Assembly (NCBI RefSeq): GCF_014334055.1
Contig: NZ_CP060490.1
Span: forward strand, 2,480,001-2,544,000
Source: Oscillibacter hominis
Lineage (GTDB): Bacteria > Bacillota > Clostridia > Oscillospirales > Oscillospiraceae
DNA: 64,000 nt
Reading direction: 5' to 3'
Under the pieces are notes generated by a model, which saw only the letters and a list, made by a program, of their open reading frames with translations, was not told the origin of the DNA and made no database searches. The position numbers and the translations under genes are program-made. Of this stretch, positions 7,615 through 15,740 are shown in pieces. How positions within the stretch are numbered: position 1 is the first letter of the stretch; each line of letters begins with the position of its first letter.

Positions 7615-9390
7615 TTATTCTTCCGCCTTCACCAGCGCAATGTGCAGTTCTTGGAGCTGCTTTTCGCTGACCTCGGAGGGCGCGCCCATCATCACGTCCT
7701 GGGCGTTCTTGTTCATGGGGAAGGGGATGATCTCCCGGATGGAGTCCTCGCCCGCCAGCAGCATGACCATGCGGTCCACGCCGGGGGCGATGCCCGCGTG
7801 GGGCGGCGCGCCGTAGCAGAAGGCGTTATACATGGCGGGGAACTTGGCCTTCACGTCGTCCTCACCCAGGCGCACCAGCTCAAAGGCTTTAATCATGATC
7901 TCCGGGTCGTGGTTGCGCACCGCGCCGGAGGAGAGCTCCACGCCGTTGCACACCAGGTCGTACTGGTCGGCGGTGATGGCGAGGGGGTCGATCTCGCCCG
8001 CCTCTGCCTTTAAGAGCACATCCAGGCCGCCGGAGGGCATGGAGAACGGGTTGTGGCAGAACTCCAGCTCGCCGGATTCGTCGCCGATCTCGTACATGGG
8101 GAAGTCCACAATCCAGCAGAAGGCGTACTGCTCCTTGTCCATGTGGCCGGGCACGGCGGCGCCAAGGGTCTTGACCAGCACGCCGGCGGTCTTCAGGGCC
8201 GCGTCCCGCTTGCCGGCGGAGAGGGCCACGAAATCCCCGGCCTTCAGCCCCAGGGCGGACACCACCTGCTCGCGGATGGGGGCGACGAACTTGGAGATGC
8301 CGCCCACCAACTCGCCGCTTTCATCCAGGCGGAACCAGTAGGCCTTGTTGCCGGACTGGGTCTCCACGGCGGCAAGGGTCTTGTCGATGAACTTGCGGGT
8401 CTCCTGGAAGCCGCTGACCACCACTGCTTTCACAAGGCCGTCGGCGAACGGCTCGAAGCCGCAGCCGCCCAAGACGGCGGTCACGTCCTGCACCTGGAGG
8501 TCAATGCGCAGGTCCGGCTTGTCGGAGCCGTATTTCTCCATGGCCTCGGTGTAGGGGATGCGGACAAAGGGCGCGGAGGAGGCCCGGTTGTAAAGCCCGT
8601 ACTCGGCAAAGATGGGGGGCAGCACGTCCTCCAGTACGGCGAACACGTCGTCCTGGGTGGCGAAGGCCATCTCCATGTCCAACTGGTAGAACTCGCCCGG
8701 GGAGCGGTCCGCCCGGGCGTCCTCGTCCCGGAAGCAGGGGGCGATCTGGAAGTAGCGGTCAAAGCCGGAGGTCATCAGCAGCTGCTTGAACTGCTGGGGC
8801 GCCTGGGGCAGGGCGTAGAACTTGCCGGGGTGGTTCCGGGCGGGCACCAGGTAGTCCCGGGCGCCCTCCGGGGAGGAGGCGGTCAGGATGGGGGTGGTGA
8901 TCTCCAAAAAGCCGTGGTCGGTCATGGCCTTGCGCAGCGCGGCCACCACCTGGCAGCGGAGGATGATGTTCTTCTTCACCTCCGGGTTTCTCAGGTCCAG
9001 ATAGCGGTATTTCAGGCGCACCGCCTCGTCGGCCTGGCGGCTGTGGTTGATCTGGAAGGGCAGCTCGTTGTAGCGGCAGCGGCCCAGGATTTCGATCTTC
9101 TCGGGCACCACCTCGATCTCACCGGTGGGCAGCTTTGGGTTTTTGCTGGAGCGCTCCCGGACCGTGCCCTTCACGCTGATGGTGGATTCCTTGTTGATGG
9201 CGTGGAGCTCTTTGACCATCTCGGCGCTCTGGGCCACCACCTGGGTGGTGCCGTAGAAGTCACGGATCACGGCAAAGGCCAGCTCCGCGCCCACCTCACG
9301 GACGTTTTCCAGCCAGCCGACGATCTTCACCTGCTTGCCCGCATCGCCAAGGCGCAGCTCGCCGCAGGTATGGGTTCTGGATTGCATCAT
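7615..9390 (-). CDS. aspS: Aspartyl-tRNA synthetase, bacterial type
   Basis: 591 aa; charges tRNA-Asp. The order is an N-terminal OB-fold anticodon-binding domain (SRTHTCGELRLGDAGKQVKI), then the class II core with motif 2 FRDEDARADRSPGEFYQLD, then the GAD insertion of bacterial AspRS at about 300-400, then motif 3 APPHAGIAPGVDRMVMLL. The start is the ATG at 9390 (MMQSR), with AAGGAA eight bases upstream. It is last in the hisS-SLH-SLH-aspS array, 16 bases after the preceding SLH gene, so it may be read from the upstream T-box promoter as well as from the SLH promoters. Confidence 0.96.
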   Translation of the reverse strand: MMQSRTHTCGELRLGDAGKQVKIVGWLENVREVGAELAFAVIRDFYGTTQVVAQSAEMVKELHAINKESTISVKGTVRERSSKNPKLPTGEIEVVPEKIEILGRCRYNELPFQINHSRQADEAVRLKYRYLDLRNPEVKKNIILRCQVVAALRKAMTDHGFLEITTPILTASSPEGARDYLVPARNHPGKFYALPQAPQQFKQLLMTSGFDRYFQIAPCFRDEDARADRSPGEFYQLDMEMAFATQDDVFAVLEDVLPPIFAEYGLYNRASSAPFVRIPYTEAMEKYGSDKPDLRIDLQVQDVTAVLGGCGFEPFADGLVKAVVVSGFQETRKFIDKTLAAVETQSGNKAYWFRLDESGELVGGISKFVAPIREQVVSALGLKAGDFVALSAGKRDAALKTAGVLVKTLGAAVPGHMDKEQYAFCWIVDFPMYEIGDESGELEFCHNPFSMPSGGLDVLLKAEAGEIDPLAITADQYDLVCNGVELSSGAVRNHDPEIMIKAFELVRLGEDDVKAKFPAMYNAFCYGAPPHAGIAPGVDRMVMLLAGEDSIREIIPFPMNKNAQDVMMGAPSEVSEKQLQELHIALVKAEE

Positions 9391-9406
9391 AACAAAAGTT
9401 CCTTTC

Positions 9407-10627
9407 TTATTGTTCATCCACAAATAAATAACTATACAGGTAGCGCAGGGGGGAATCGGCCGCCCGCTGATAGACCGTTTCCGCGTCCAGGGCCTTCAGC
9501 GCGTCGGTGGACTGGGCGGTGAGGGAGGACTCCAGGGTGAAAAGGTCGTCGTTCAAACGGTCAAAAGAGCTCTTATCCTCAGAGGAGGCGTAGTGGGCAT
9601 AGTAGTAGTCGCTCAGGGCGGTCAGGAGCATGTAATTCTGGTTTTCCTGGGTCCATCCGGCCTGGCTGACGCCCATGTAGCCGGCCATCAGCCGGCCGTC
9701 TTCCTTGGCCGAGTTCAACTCCGCGGCGCTGAGGGAGACGGATTTCTGCCGGGCCAGCAGCTCAAGGGAGGCCTCATAGCAGGCGTATCCCTCGGCAAGT
9801 GAAGAAAGGGACGGGAGGAAGCCGTCGTTCAATTTTGCAGCAATCAGATTGTTGACAACGCCGTAGGCAAGCTGATCGGCGGTGTAGCGCAAGTCCTTCA
9901 CCGTGACCAGCACCGTGTCGCCCTTCACGCCCAGCACGTCCCTGGAAAGGTCGAAGGGCGTCACGGTGAAGGTGAGGCGCTGGGCCGGGTCGATGACCCG
10001 GGCAAGCATGGCGGCGGCCTCGCCCCGGGTCAGGGTGCCGTACTCGTCAAAGGTGCCGTACTTATCCTTGCCGTTTACGATTCCCGCTTCATAAAAGTTC
10101 AGGATGCTCGGGTCCGTCGAGTCGGGCAGTACCGCGACCTGGTTCAGCGTGGGCAGCGTCACGTCCGCGCTGTAAAGCACGTCGCTCAGGGCCCAGACAA
10201 AGGCGTACCGGGGGCAGGGCTCCTCCGGCGGATAGAGTTCGACCATCAGATCCGCGGCGGTGAAGGCTCCGCCGAAAGACACGCTGGCAAAGTAGTCGTA
10301 ATAGGCGGAGTACCACTTCTCCCCCGCGGCCCAGGTGTCGCCTCCGCCGGTGAGCAGCTTGTGGAGCCGGGCGCTGATGACCACGATCTGGCCGTTGGTC
10401 AGCTGGCTGCGGGAGTCGAAGGCGGCGGCGGTTTTGCCCTGCATCAGCCCGGCCTCGTAGACCGTCTGGACGTAGGACTCGCACCAGGTGCCCTTCACAT
10501 CGGCGAAGGGCTTGTCATAGGTCTGCTGCTTGGGCAGCAGCGCGTTGGAGGGATAGGCAAAAGTGCTGATCGTGCTCATGGCCAGGGCCAGCGCCAAAAC
10601 CAGCGCGGCGAGACGTGCTTTTTTCAT
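9407..10627 (-). CDS. Exported SLH-domain protein (paralogue 1)
   Basis: 406 aa, exported. The start is ATG 10627, with GGAG eight bases upstream. A signal peptide (LAALVLALALAMSTISTFA) is followed by an S-layer-homology motif FADVKGTWCESYVQTVYEAG (about 45-95). A second SLH repeat, with NFYEAGIVNG and TLTRGEAAAMLARVID, lies at about 210-255. The C-terminal third is helical and resembles the N-terminal chaperone region of SurA/parvulin-type proteins (VTVKDLRYTADQL, then SLSAAELNSAKEDG). SLH motifs usually tether proteins to secondary cell-wall polymer. The next gene upstream is a clear paralogue. aspS starts 16 bases beyond its stop codon. Confidence 0.8.
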   Translation of the reverse strand: MKKARLAALVLALALAMSTISTFAYPSNALLPKQQTYDKPFADVKGTWCESYVQTVYEAGLMQGKTAAAFDSRSQLTNGQIVVISARLHKLLTGGGDTWAAGEKWYSAYYDYFASVSFGGAFTAADLMVELYPPEEPCPRYAFVWALSDVLYSADVTLPTLNQVAVLPDSTDPSILNFYEAGIVNGKDKYGTFDEYGTLTRGEAAAMLARVIDPAQRLTFTVTPFDLSRDVLGVKGDTVLVTVKDLRYTADQLAYGVVNNLIAAKLNDGFLPSLSSLAEGYACYEASLELLARQKSVSLSAAELNSAKEDGRLMAGYMGVSQAGWTQENQNYMLLTALSDYYYAHYASSEDKSSFDRLNDDLFTLESSLTAQSTDALKALDAETVYQRAADSPLRYLYSYLFVDEQ

Positions 10628-10647
10628 ACAGTCACTCTCCAAATCGT

Positions 10648-10677
10648 AATATATTGATTTGATATTACTATACGCAA
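10648..10677 (-). promoter_or_regulatory. Promoter for SLH paralogue 1
   Basis: On the minus strand, TTGCGT (10672-10677), an 18-base spacer, then TATATT (10648-10653), in an AT-rich island between the two SLH genes. It suggests transcription of this SLH gene and aspS independent of the T-box. Confidence 0.5.
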
Positions 10678-10708
10678 TCGTTTTTGGGAAAATCAACCCT
10701 TGGAAGGA

Positions 10709-11968
10709 TCAAATCCCGCGCTGGAACAGGTTCTCCACATAGGGAGTAGTCTTGGCTCTTTGGCCGATGGCGGCCCAGTCCAGTCCCTCCATCACACCGG
10801 CGGACTGGATGGTGACGTCCACCGCCTCCAGATCCTCCATGAGGCGGCTCCGGCCGTCGGGCTCGTCGGAGTGGAGGAGGGGGCTGTTGCAGCCATAGGT
10901 TTGGTCGTAGTAGGATTCCACCGCGTCGTCAAGCGCATCCTGGAGCTCACAGGAAAGCCAGGCCTCCTCGTCCAGCCCCGCGAAGCCTGCTTTGGCCCTG
11001 GCATTGGCTTCGGCCGTGGCCTTTGCCGCGGCGGAGAGGGTGATGCCGTGGGCCTCGGCCAGGGCCGAGAGGGCGGCCTCCCTTCGGAGGTCCATCAGGG
11101 CGTAGGTGACGGCGTCGGGCACCGCGGCCCCGGCAAAGGTGATGTCCTGCAGGTGGGCGCCGACGAAAAAGTTCCGGGCCAGCAGGGGAGCAAACTCCCC
11201 CATGGTCAGCTCCCTGCCGTTGACCGAGTACACCACCGTCTCACGCTCCACGCCCATCAGGTCCTTTAAGAAGTCGAAAGGCACCGGGGAGAAGCGGAGG
11301 CGCTGGGCCGGGTCGATGAGCCGGGCCAGCATGGCGGCGGCCTCACCCCGGGTCAGGCTGCTCAGGGGCCGGAAGGTGCCGTAGGCGTCGCTGCCGTTCA
11401 GGATGCCGGCGTTGTAAAAGGCCAGGGTGTTGGCATGCCCATCCAGGGCCTCTATGGGGTTCAGGTCCGGGATGGCCGTCACCTCATTGGCCACGGGCAG
11501 CTCCACCCCCGCGGCCTTCAGCACGACAGACAGGAGGTTGACAAAGCTGATCCGGGAGCAGGCTTCCGTTGGGGGCCAGACGCCCATGTCTAACATCTGG
11601 CTGCCGCTCTCATAGCCCAGCAGGGGGGCCATGTTGTTGTAGTAGGTCAGGTACCAGCTGGCGTCGGCGATCAGGGGGATTTCCCCGTCGCCGCCAGTGA
11701 GCAGGTCATAGAGCCGGGCACCGATGGTGATGATCTGGGCGTTGGTCAAAGGCGACCGGGAATCGAAAGAGGTCTTGGTCTTGCCCTCCATGAGGCTGGA
11801 CTCGTAGACCGTTTGGACGTAGGTCTCGCACCAGGCGCCCTTCACGTCGGGGAAGCCCTGTCCATAGGGTTCCTGATAGGGGACCAGGGCATCCTGCGAA
11901 TAGGCCAGAGCCGGCGTGATCCCCAGGAGCAGGGCCAGGAACAGGGTGGCTAACCGGGTGAATTTCAC
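10709..11968 (-). CDS. Exported SLH-domain protein (paralogue 2)
   Basis: 419 aa. The start is GTG 11968 with AAGGAG upstream; the longer open frame has no ribosome site. A signal peptide (LATLFLALLLGITPALA) precedes an SLH repeat FPDVKGAWCETYVQTVYESS (about 40-90) and a second with LAFYNAGILNG and SLTRGEAAAMLARLIDP (about 215-260). The C-terminal part reads like a SurA N-terminal helical region (SVNGRELTMGEFAPLLARNF, then AEAHGITLSAAAKATAEANA) without a PPIase domain. It shares the whole architecture with its downstream neighbour, which indicates tandem duplication. It lies between hisS and the second copy. Confidence 0.8.
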   Translation of the reverse strand: MKFTRLATLFLALLLGITPALAYSQDALVPYQEPYGQGFPDVKGAWCETYVQTVYESSLMEGKTKTSFDSRSPLTNAQIITIGARLYDLLTGGDGEIPLIADASWYLTYYNNMAPLLGYESGSQMLDMGVWPPTEACSRISFVNLLSVVLKAAGVELPVANEVTAIPDLNPIEALDGHANTLAFYNAGILNGSDAYGTFRPLSSLTRGEAAAMLARLIDPAQRLRFSPVPFDFLKDLMGVERETVVYSVNGRELTMGEFAPLLARNFFVGAHLQDITFAGAAVPDAVTYALMDLRREAALSALAEAHGITLSAAAKATAEANARAKAGFAGLDEEAWLSCELQDALDDAVESYYDQTYGCNSPLLHSDEPDGRSRLMEDLEAVDVTIQSAGVMEGLDWAAIGQRAKTTPYVENLFQRGI

Positions 11969-12045
11969 AGAAAACCACTCCTTATTGTATAATTTGCAGA
12001 ATATATAACTTGTCGTATTCACGGCGTACAGCGACGATGCTGCGC

Positions 12046-13401
12046 TCAGCCTAAGATCACCGCGCCGCTGTTTTTTTCCGCCAGGCCGGCACGGATGAGG
12101 GTGATGGCGTCGGCGGGGGAGAGCTTGGACTGCTCCCCGGTGGCCATGTCCTTGCAGGCCACGATGCCGCCTGCGATTTCATCCTCGCCTAAGAAGATGA
12201 CGTAGGGGATGCCCAACTTGTCGGCGTAGCTGATCTTCTGCTTGAACTTTTTCTGCTCACAGTGGAGCTGAGTGCGGATACCCGCCTCCCGGAAGGAGGT
12301 GGCCAGGGCGATGGCCGCCGACAGGTCCTCGGTCATGGGCAGGATGAGCACGTCGGCAGGCGCGGTGGGCAAGTCCGGGTTGAGCATCTTCTGCTCGCCC
12401 AGCACGTAAAAAAGACGGGTCAGGCCGATGGAGATGCCCACGCCGGGCAGCTTTTTATCGGTGTAGAACTCGGCTAAATTGTCGTAGCGGCCGCCGGAGC
12501 AGACGGAGCCGATCTCCGGGTGGTCCAGAAGGGTGGTCTCGTAGACCGTGCCCGTGTAGTAGTCCAGGCCCCGGGCAATGGTGAGGTCCACGGCGAAGTG
12601 CTCAGCCGGCACGCCGAAGGCCGTCAGGGAGGAGGACACGGAGTTCAGCTCGCTGAGGCCCTCGTCGAAGAGGGGGCTGCGGCCCGCATAGCCGGAGAGG
12701 GCGGAGAGCACCTGGTCGTTGCTGCCGCTGATGGAGATGAAGCGCAGGATTTCGTCGGACTGCTCCCTGGAAAGGCCCAGGTCGTCCACCAAGATGGCGC
12801 CCACCTTGTCCGCGCCGATTTTGTCCAACTTGTCCACCGTGCGCATGATGTCGCCGGAGCGCTCCGATAGGCCTTGCATCTCGTAGAACCCATTCAGGAT
12901 CTTGCGGTTGTTGACCCGGATCTGGAAGCGCCTGAGCCCCAGGGTGGAGAAGGTCTTATAGATGATGGCGGGAATCTCCGCCTCGTTGAGGATGGAGAGC
13001 TGCCCGTCGCCGATGACGTCGATGTCTGCCTGATAGAACTCCCGGAACCGGCCCCGCTGGGCCCGCTCCCCCCGGTAGACCTTGCCGATCTGGTAGCGGC
13101 GGAAGGGGAAGGTCAGGTCGTTGTAGTGCAGCGCCACGTACTTGGCCAGGGGGACAGTGAGGTCAAAGCGCAGGCTCAGATCTGCGTCGCCCTTGGTGAA
13201 GCGGTAGATCTGCTTCTCCGTCTCGCCGCCGCCCTTGGCCAGCAGCACCTCCGAGGATTCGATGACAGGGGTGTCCAGGGGCGTGAAGCCGTATAGGGAA
13301 TAGGTGCGCCGCAGCACCTCCATCATGCGCTCCATCTGCTGCTGGGCGGGGGGAAGCAGCTCCATAAAGCCGGAGAGGGTTCGTGGTGTCTGTTTCGACA
13401 T
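12046..13401 (-). CDS. hisS: Histidyl-tRNA synthetase
   Basis: 451 aa; class II enzyme charging tRNA-His. Landmarks: TLSGFMELLPP at the N-terminus, motif 2 YRGERAQRGRFREFYQADID, the histidine-specific LDYYTGTVYE, and motif 3 GVGISIGLTRL. A C-terminal HGTP anticodon-binding domain follows (PADVLILPMTED, then IPYVIFLGEDEI). The start ATG 13401 has AAGGAG seven bases upstream. It is the first gene after a T-box leader whose specifier appears to be an aspartate codon, consistent with coupling to aspS downstream. Confidence 0.97.
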   Translation of the reverse strand: MSKQTPRTLSGFMELLPPAQQQMERMMEVLRRTYSLYGFTPLDTPVIESSEVLLAKGGGETEKQIYRFTKGDADLSLRFDLTVPLAKYVALHYNDLTFPFRRYQIGKVYRGERAQRGRFREFYQADIDVIGDGQLSILNEAEIPAIIYKTFSTLGLRRFQIRVNNRKILNGFYEMQGLSERSGDIMRTVDKLDKIGADKVGAILVDDLGLSREQSDEILRFISISGSNDQVLSALSGYAGRSPLFDEGLSELNSVSSSLTAFGVPAEHFAVDLTIARGLDYYTGTVYETTLLDHPEIGSVCSGGRYDNLAEFYTDKKLPGVGISIGLTRLFYVLGEQKMLNPDLPTAPADVLILPMTEDLSAAIALATSFREAGIRTQLHCEQKKFKQKISYADKLGIPYVIFLGEDEIAGGIVACKDMATGEQSKLSPADAITLIRAGLAEKNSGAVILG

Positions 13402-13477
13402 AGTGATGCTCCTTTAGTTGTAATGAGGCCGGCGGTCTGTCGGCGCGGAGGGTTGTCCCAAATGCGCGCGGAACAAT

Positions 13478-13723
13478 AAAAAAACGCTCTCGTCCCGGCA
13501 GTTTGGGACGAGAGCGAGCGGTCGCTTCGTGGTGCCACCCAAATTCGAAGCAGGCTTTCCCTGCTTCCTTTTGGCTCCTGGTACGGGGAGCGGGCCGTGG
13601 GCGTCTCCGCCCCTGCTCCGCCGCTGTCTTTCCAATCTCCTGCCGCGGGGCGCTTCCAGCAAAGCGCGCCCCTCTCTGGCTGCGGCGGTGGGACTGTACT
13701 CCTGCGGCTTCCACGCAGTATAC
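13478..13723 (-). promoter_or_regulatory. T-box riboswitch leader, predicted Asp specifier (GAC)
   Basis: Read on the minus strand. Stem I has a GAGTA box, an AGAGAGG segment and a distal GCTTTGCTGGAAGC loop. The T-box GGGTGGCACCACG lies at 13528-13540. The terminator (CGCTCTCGTCCC pairing with GGGACGAGAGCG, then seven T) is at 13478-13516. Aligning stem I with the Ile leader of this window puts the specifier triplet at 13626-13628, reading GAC. T-boxes sense uncharged tRNA and then permit readthrough. The specifier assignment is by manual alignment. Confidence 0.85.
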
Positions 13724-13729
13724 TCTTTC

Positions 13730-13758
13730 ATTTTAGGCAGTTTGACGCCAAAAGTCAA
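13730..13758 (-). promoter_or_regulatory. Promoter of the hisS T-box transcript
   Basis: On the minus strand, TTGACT (13753-13758), a 17-base spacer, TAAAAT (13730-13735). It lies just downstream of the mgsA-like stop codon. Confidence 0.75.
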
Positions 13759-13761
13759 GGC

Positions 13762-14178
13762 TCAGATGTTCAGCGGCTTTGTCACGGGATTGACGATGGT
13801 GCGCCAGTCCAGATCGCCCCGGGCCAGGCCCAGCACCAGCATTTCCGCGGTGGCGATGTTGCTGGCAAAGGGGATGTTGTTCTGATCGCACAGGCGGGAA
13901 ATATAGGATACATCCTCCGCCATGACGTCGCTGTTGGGGTCGTTGAAAAACAGCACCATATCAAATTCGTTGTAGGCAATGCGGGCCCCGATCTGCTGGC
14001 TTCCGCCGTGGGCGTAGGAGAGGAAACAATGGATATTCAACCCTGTGGATTCGGAGACCATGTTGCCTGTGGTGCTGGTGGCGTACAGGCTGTGCTGGGA
14101 CAGGATTCCGGCGTAGGCGGTGCAGAATTGAACCATGAGCTCTTTTTTGTTGTCATGGGACATGATGGCGATATTCAT
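13762..14178 (-). CDS. Methylglyoxal synthase-like protein lacking catalytic residues
   Basis: 138 aa, full length for the methylglyoxal synthase family: HDNKKELMVQFCTAY, LYATSTTGNMVSESTGL, GGSQQIGARIAYNE, FFNDP and IPFASNIATAEML. MgsA converts DHAP to methylglyoxal. Its catalytic base is Asp71 in GGDQQ (E. coli numbering), with His98 in the VPHDPDV loop. Here Asp71 is Ser (GGSQQ), the preceding SGP is SYA, ATGTTG is ATSTTG, and the His98 loop is shortened to NSDVMAEDV without His. His19/Asp20 become His/Asp in SHD, and Asp91 in NDP is retained. It is therefore probably not an active synthase. It sits 18 bases after minD on the same strand. Clostridial MgsA genes are known near min loci, so a role linked to MinD is plausible but inferred. 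Confidence 0.8.
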   Translation of the reverse strand: MNIAIMSHDNKKELMVQFCTAYAGILSQHSLYATSTTGNMVSESTGLNIHCFLSYAHGGSQQIGARIAYNEFDMVLFFNDPNSDVMAEDVSYISRLCDQNNIPFASNIATAEMLVLGLARGDLDWRTIVNPVTKPLNI

Positions 14179-14196
14179 AGGATGGTACGCTCCTTT

Positions 14197-14943
14197 CTAT
14201 TTGATCCGCATCAGCGGCACCCGCGCTCCGGTGATGCGTTTTGCAATGTTTCGATAGGCCACTGCCGCCAAAGAGGAGTCGGAGAGCATCAGGGGGATGC
14301 CCCGGCCCAGGCAGATGGGCAGGGCGTCGTCCTCCGGCACCACGCCAAGAAGGGGAAGGCCTGCGGTGTCGATGGCGTCGTCAATGGTGGCATGAAGCCC
14401 CTTGAGCAGCTTTTTCCGCACCCGGTTTACCACCAGGTGCAGACGGTTCTGGGGAAACTGCCCGTCCAGCAGCATGACCGTGTGCTGGGCGTCCCGGAGG
14501 CTGGTGGCGTCGGTGGTGGTGACCACCACGGCCCGGTCCGCGGCGCAGGAGGCCAGGCGGAATCCGGACCCCAGCCCGGCGGGGGCGTCGATGAGGCAGT
14601 AGTCAAAGGTTTTGTTGATCCTGGAGATCAGGCGGTACATGTCCGCGCCGGTCAGCGCCTGCCGCCCCATCCCCATGGGCGCGGTCAGCAGGTAGAGGTT
14701 CGGCATCCGGGGATGCTGGACCACCGCTTCCTCCAGGGTGCAGCGGCCCAGGGCCACGTCGGTAAAGTCCATCAGCGCCCGGTCGGTGAGGCCCAGCGCC
14801 AGGTCCAGGTTCCGCAGCCCGATGTCGCAGTCCAGGCACAATACCCGCTTTCCCAGCAAAGACAGCGCGGAGCCCACGCTGGCGGTAAATGAGGTTTTCC
14901 CGGTGCCGCCCTTGCCGGACACCACAACAATACTTTCTCCCAT
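14197..14943 (-). CDS. minD: MinD-like septum-site ATPase
   Basis: 248 aa; deviant Walker ATPase of the ParA/MinD superfamily. The N-terminus is GESIVVVSGKGGTGKTSFTA, with the deviant Walker A lysine present. DCDIGLRNLDLALGL is the MinD-type switch I, with YCLIDAPAGLG as Walker B. The start is ATG 14943, with GGGAG upstream. The C-terminus (ITGARVPLMRIK) is short and basic-amphipathic, as expected for a membrane-targeting tail. MinD normally places the division septum with MinC. Neither minC nor minE is in this window. The next gene is the degenerate MgsA-like protein. Confidence 0.87.
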   Translation of the reverse strand: MGESIVVVSGKGGTGKTSFTASVGSALSLLGKRVLCLDCDIGLRNLDLALGLTDRALMDFTDVALGRCTLEEAVVQHPRMPNLYLLTAPMGMGRQALTGADMYRLISRINKTFDYCLIDAPAGLGSGFRLASCAADRAVVVTTTDATSLRDAQHTVMLLDGQFPQNRLHLVVNRVRKKLLKGLHATIDDAIDTAGLPLLGVVPEDDALPICLGRGIPLMLSDSSLAAVAYRNIAKRITGARVPLMRIK

Positions 14944-15044
14944 TTTATGCGAAAACTCCCTTCTTTGCAACAGGAAATCGATTGCGAATGAAAATTTTTC
15001 TTATTTATGTCCCTGCCGGAGGGAGTGAAGCCGTCAAGAGGCGG

Positions 15045-15740
15045 TCATAGAGGGGCTTTTTTGATCTTGGCGAAGGCCCTGGGGTATTTGGCCGGAGTGG
15101 GGCGGACCTTCCGGATGGAGATCAGCCGGTGGGTGACAGCGGCGCCGGGCACCTCATAGTCCCGGACCTCCTCCACCTCGCCCCCCAGGACCTCAATGGC
15201 TTTGGCAGCGGCGGAGAGCTCCTGGCCGCAGTCCACGGATTTCATGGCCAAAAAGGCGCCGCCCGGGCGCACCAACGGCAGGCACAGCTCACAGAGCATG
15301 GGCAATGACGCCACAGCCCGGGAGGCGGCCAGGTCAAAGGATTCCCGATGGCCGGCGGCAAACTCCTCGGCCCGGCCGTGGACGCAGGCCACATCCTCCA
15401 GGCCCAGGGCGTCGCAGACCTCCTGCAAAAAGGTGACCCGCTTGCCCAGGGAGTCCAGCAGCGTCAAGCGGATGTCCGGCCGGCAAATCCGCAGGGGAAG
15501 GCCGGGGAATCCGGCGCCGGTCCCCACGTCCACCAGGGACTTGCCGCAAAAATCCGTCAGGTTCAAAAGGGCCAGGCTGTCCAAAAAGTGGAGCCGGGCC
15601 ACATCATCAGGGGCAGTGATGGCGGTGAGGTTCATCACCTCGTTCTTCTTCAGCAGCAGTTCCCCATAGCGCTCCAGCTGGGGAACGCAGTCTTCGGAAA
15701 GGCCCAGCGTCCGGAGGCCCTGCAGCAGTGGTTCCCTCAT
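15045..15740 (-). CDS. rsmG: 16S rRNA (guanine-527-N7) methyltransferase
   Basis: 231 aa; the GidB/RsmG family, which uses SAM to methylate G527 in the 530 loop of 16S rRNA. The SAM-binding motif is LVDVGTGAGFPGLPLRI. MNLTAI near residue 37 and AASRAVASLPMLCELCLPLV are family hallmarks. The start ATG overlaps the mscL stop codon as ATGA, so translation is coupled. rsmG is normally close to oriC with mnmE/mnmG and parAB, and here serS, parB and parA lie just upstream. Confidence 0.95.
   Translation of the reverse strand: MREPLLQGLRTLGLSEDCVPQLERYGELLLKKNEVMNLTAITAPDDVARLHFLDSLALLNLTDFCGKSLVDVGTGAGFPGLPLRICRPDIRLTLLDSLGKRVTFLQEVCDALGLEDVACVHGRAEEFAAGHRESFDLAASRAVASLPMLCELCLPLVRPGGAFLAMKSVDCGQELSAAAKAIEVLGGEVEEVRDYEVPGAAVTHRLISIRKVRPTPAKYPRAFAKIKKAPL

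Noticed and set aside
7418-9390. Toxin-antitoxin pair formed by the RHH gene
   Set aside because: The neighbours are a GH3 lipoprotein and aspS; no toxin-like ORF is adjacent on either strand.
8053-9522. A 489-codon plus-strand frame
   Set aside because: Antisense of aspS, with the same GC-driven composition and no ribosome site.
13626-13628. His codon as specifier of the hisS T-box
   Set aside because: No CAC or CAT triplet lies at the aligned specifier position; the triplet there is GAC.
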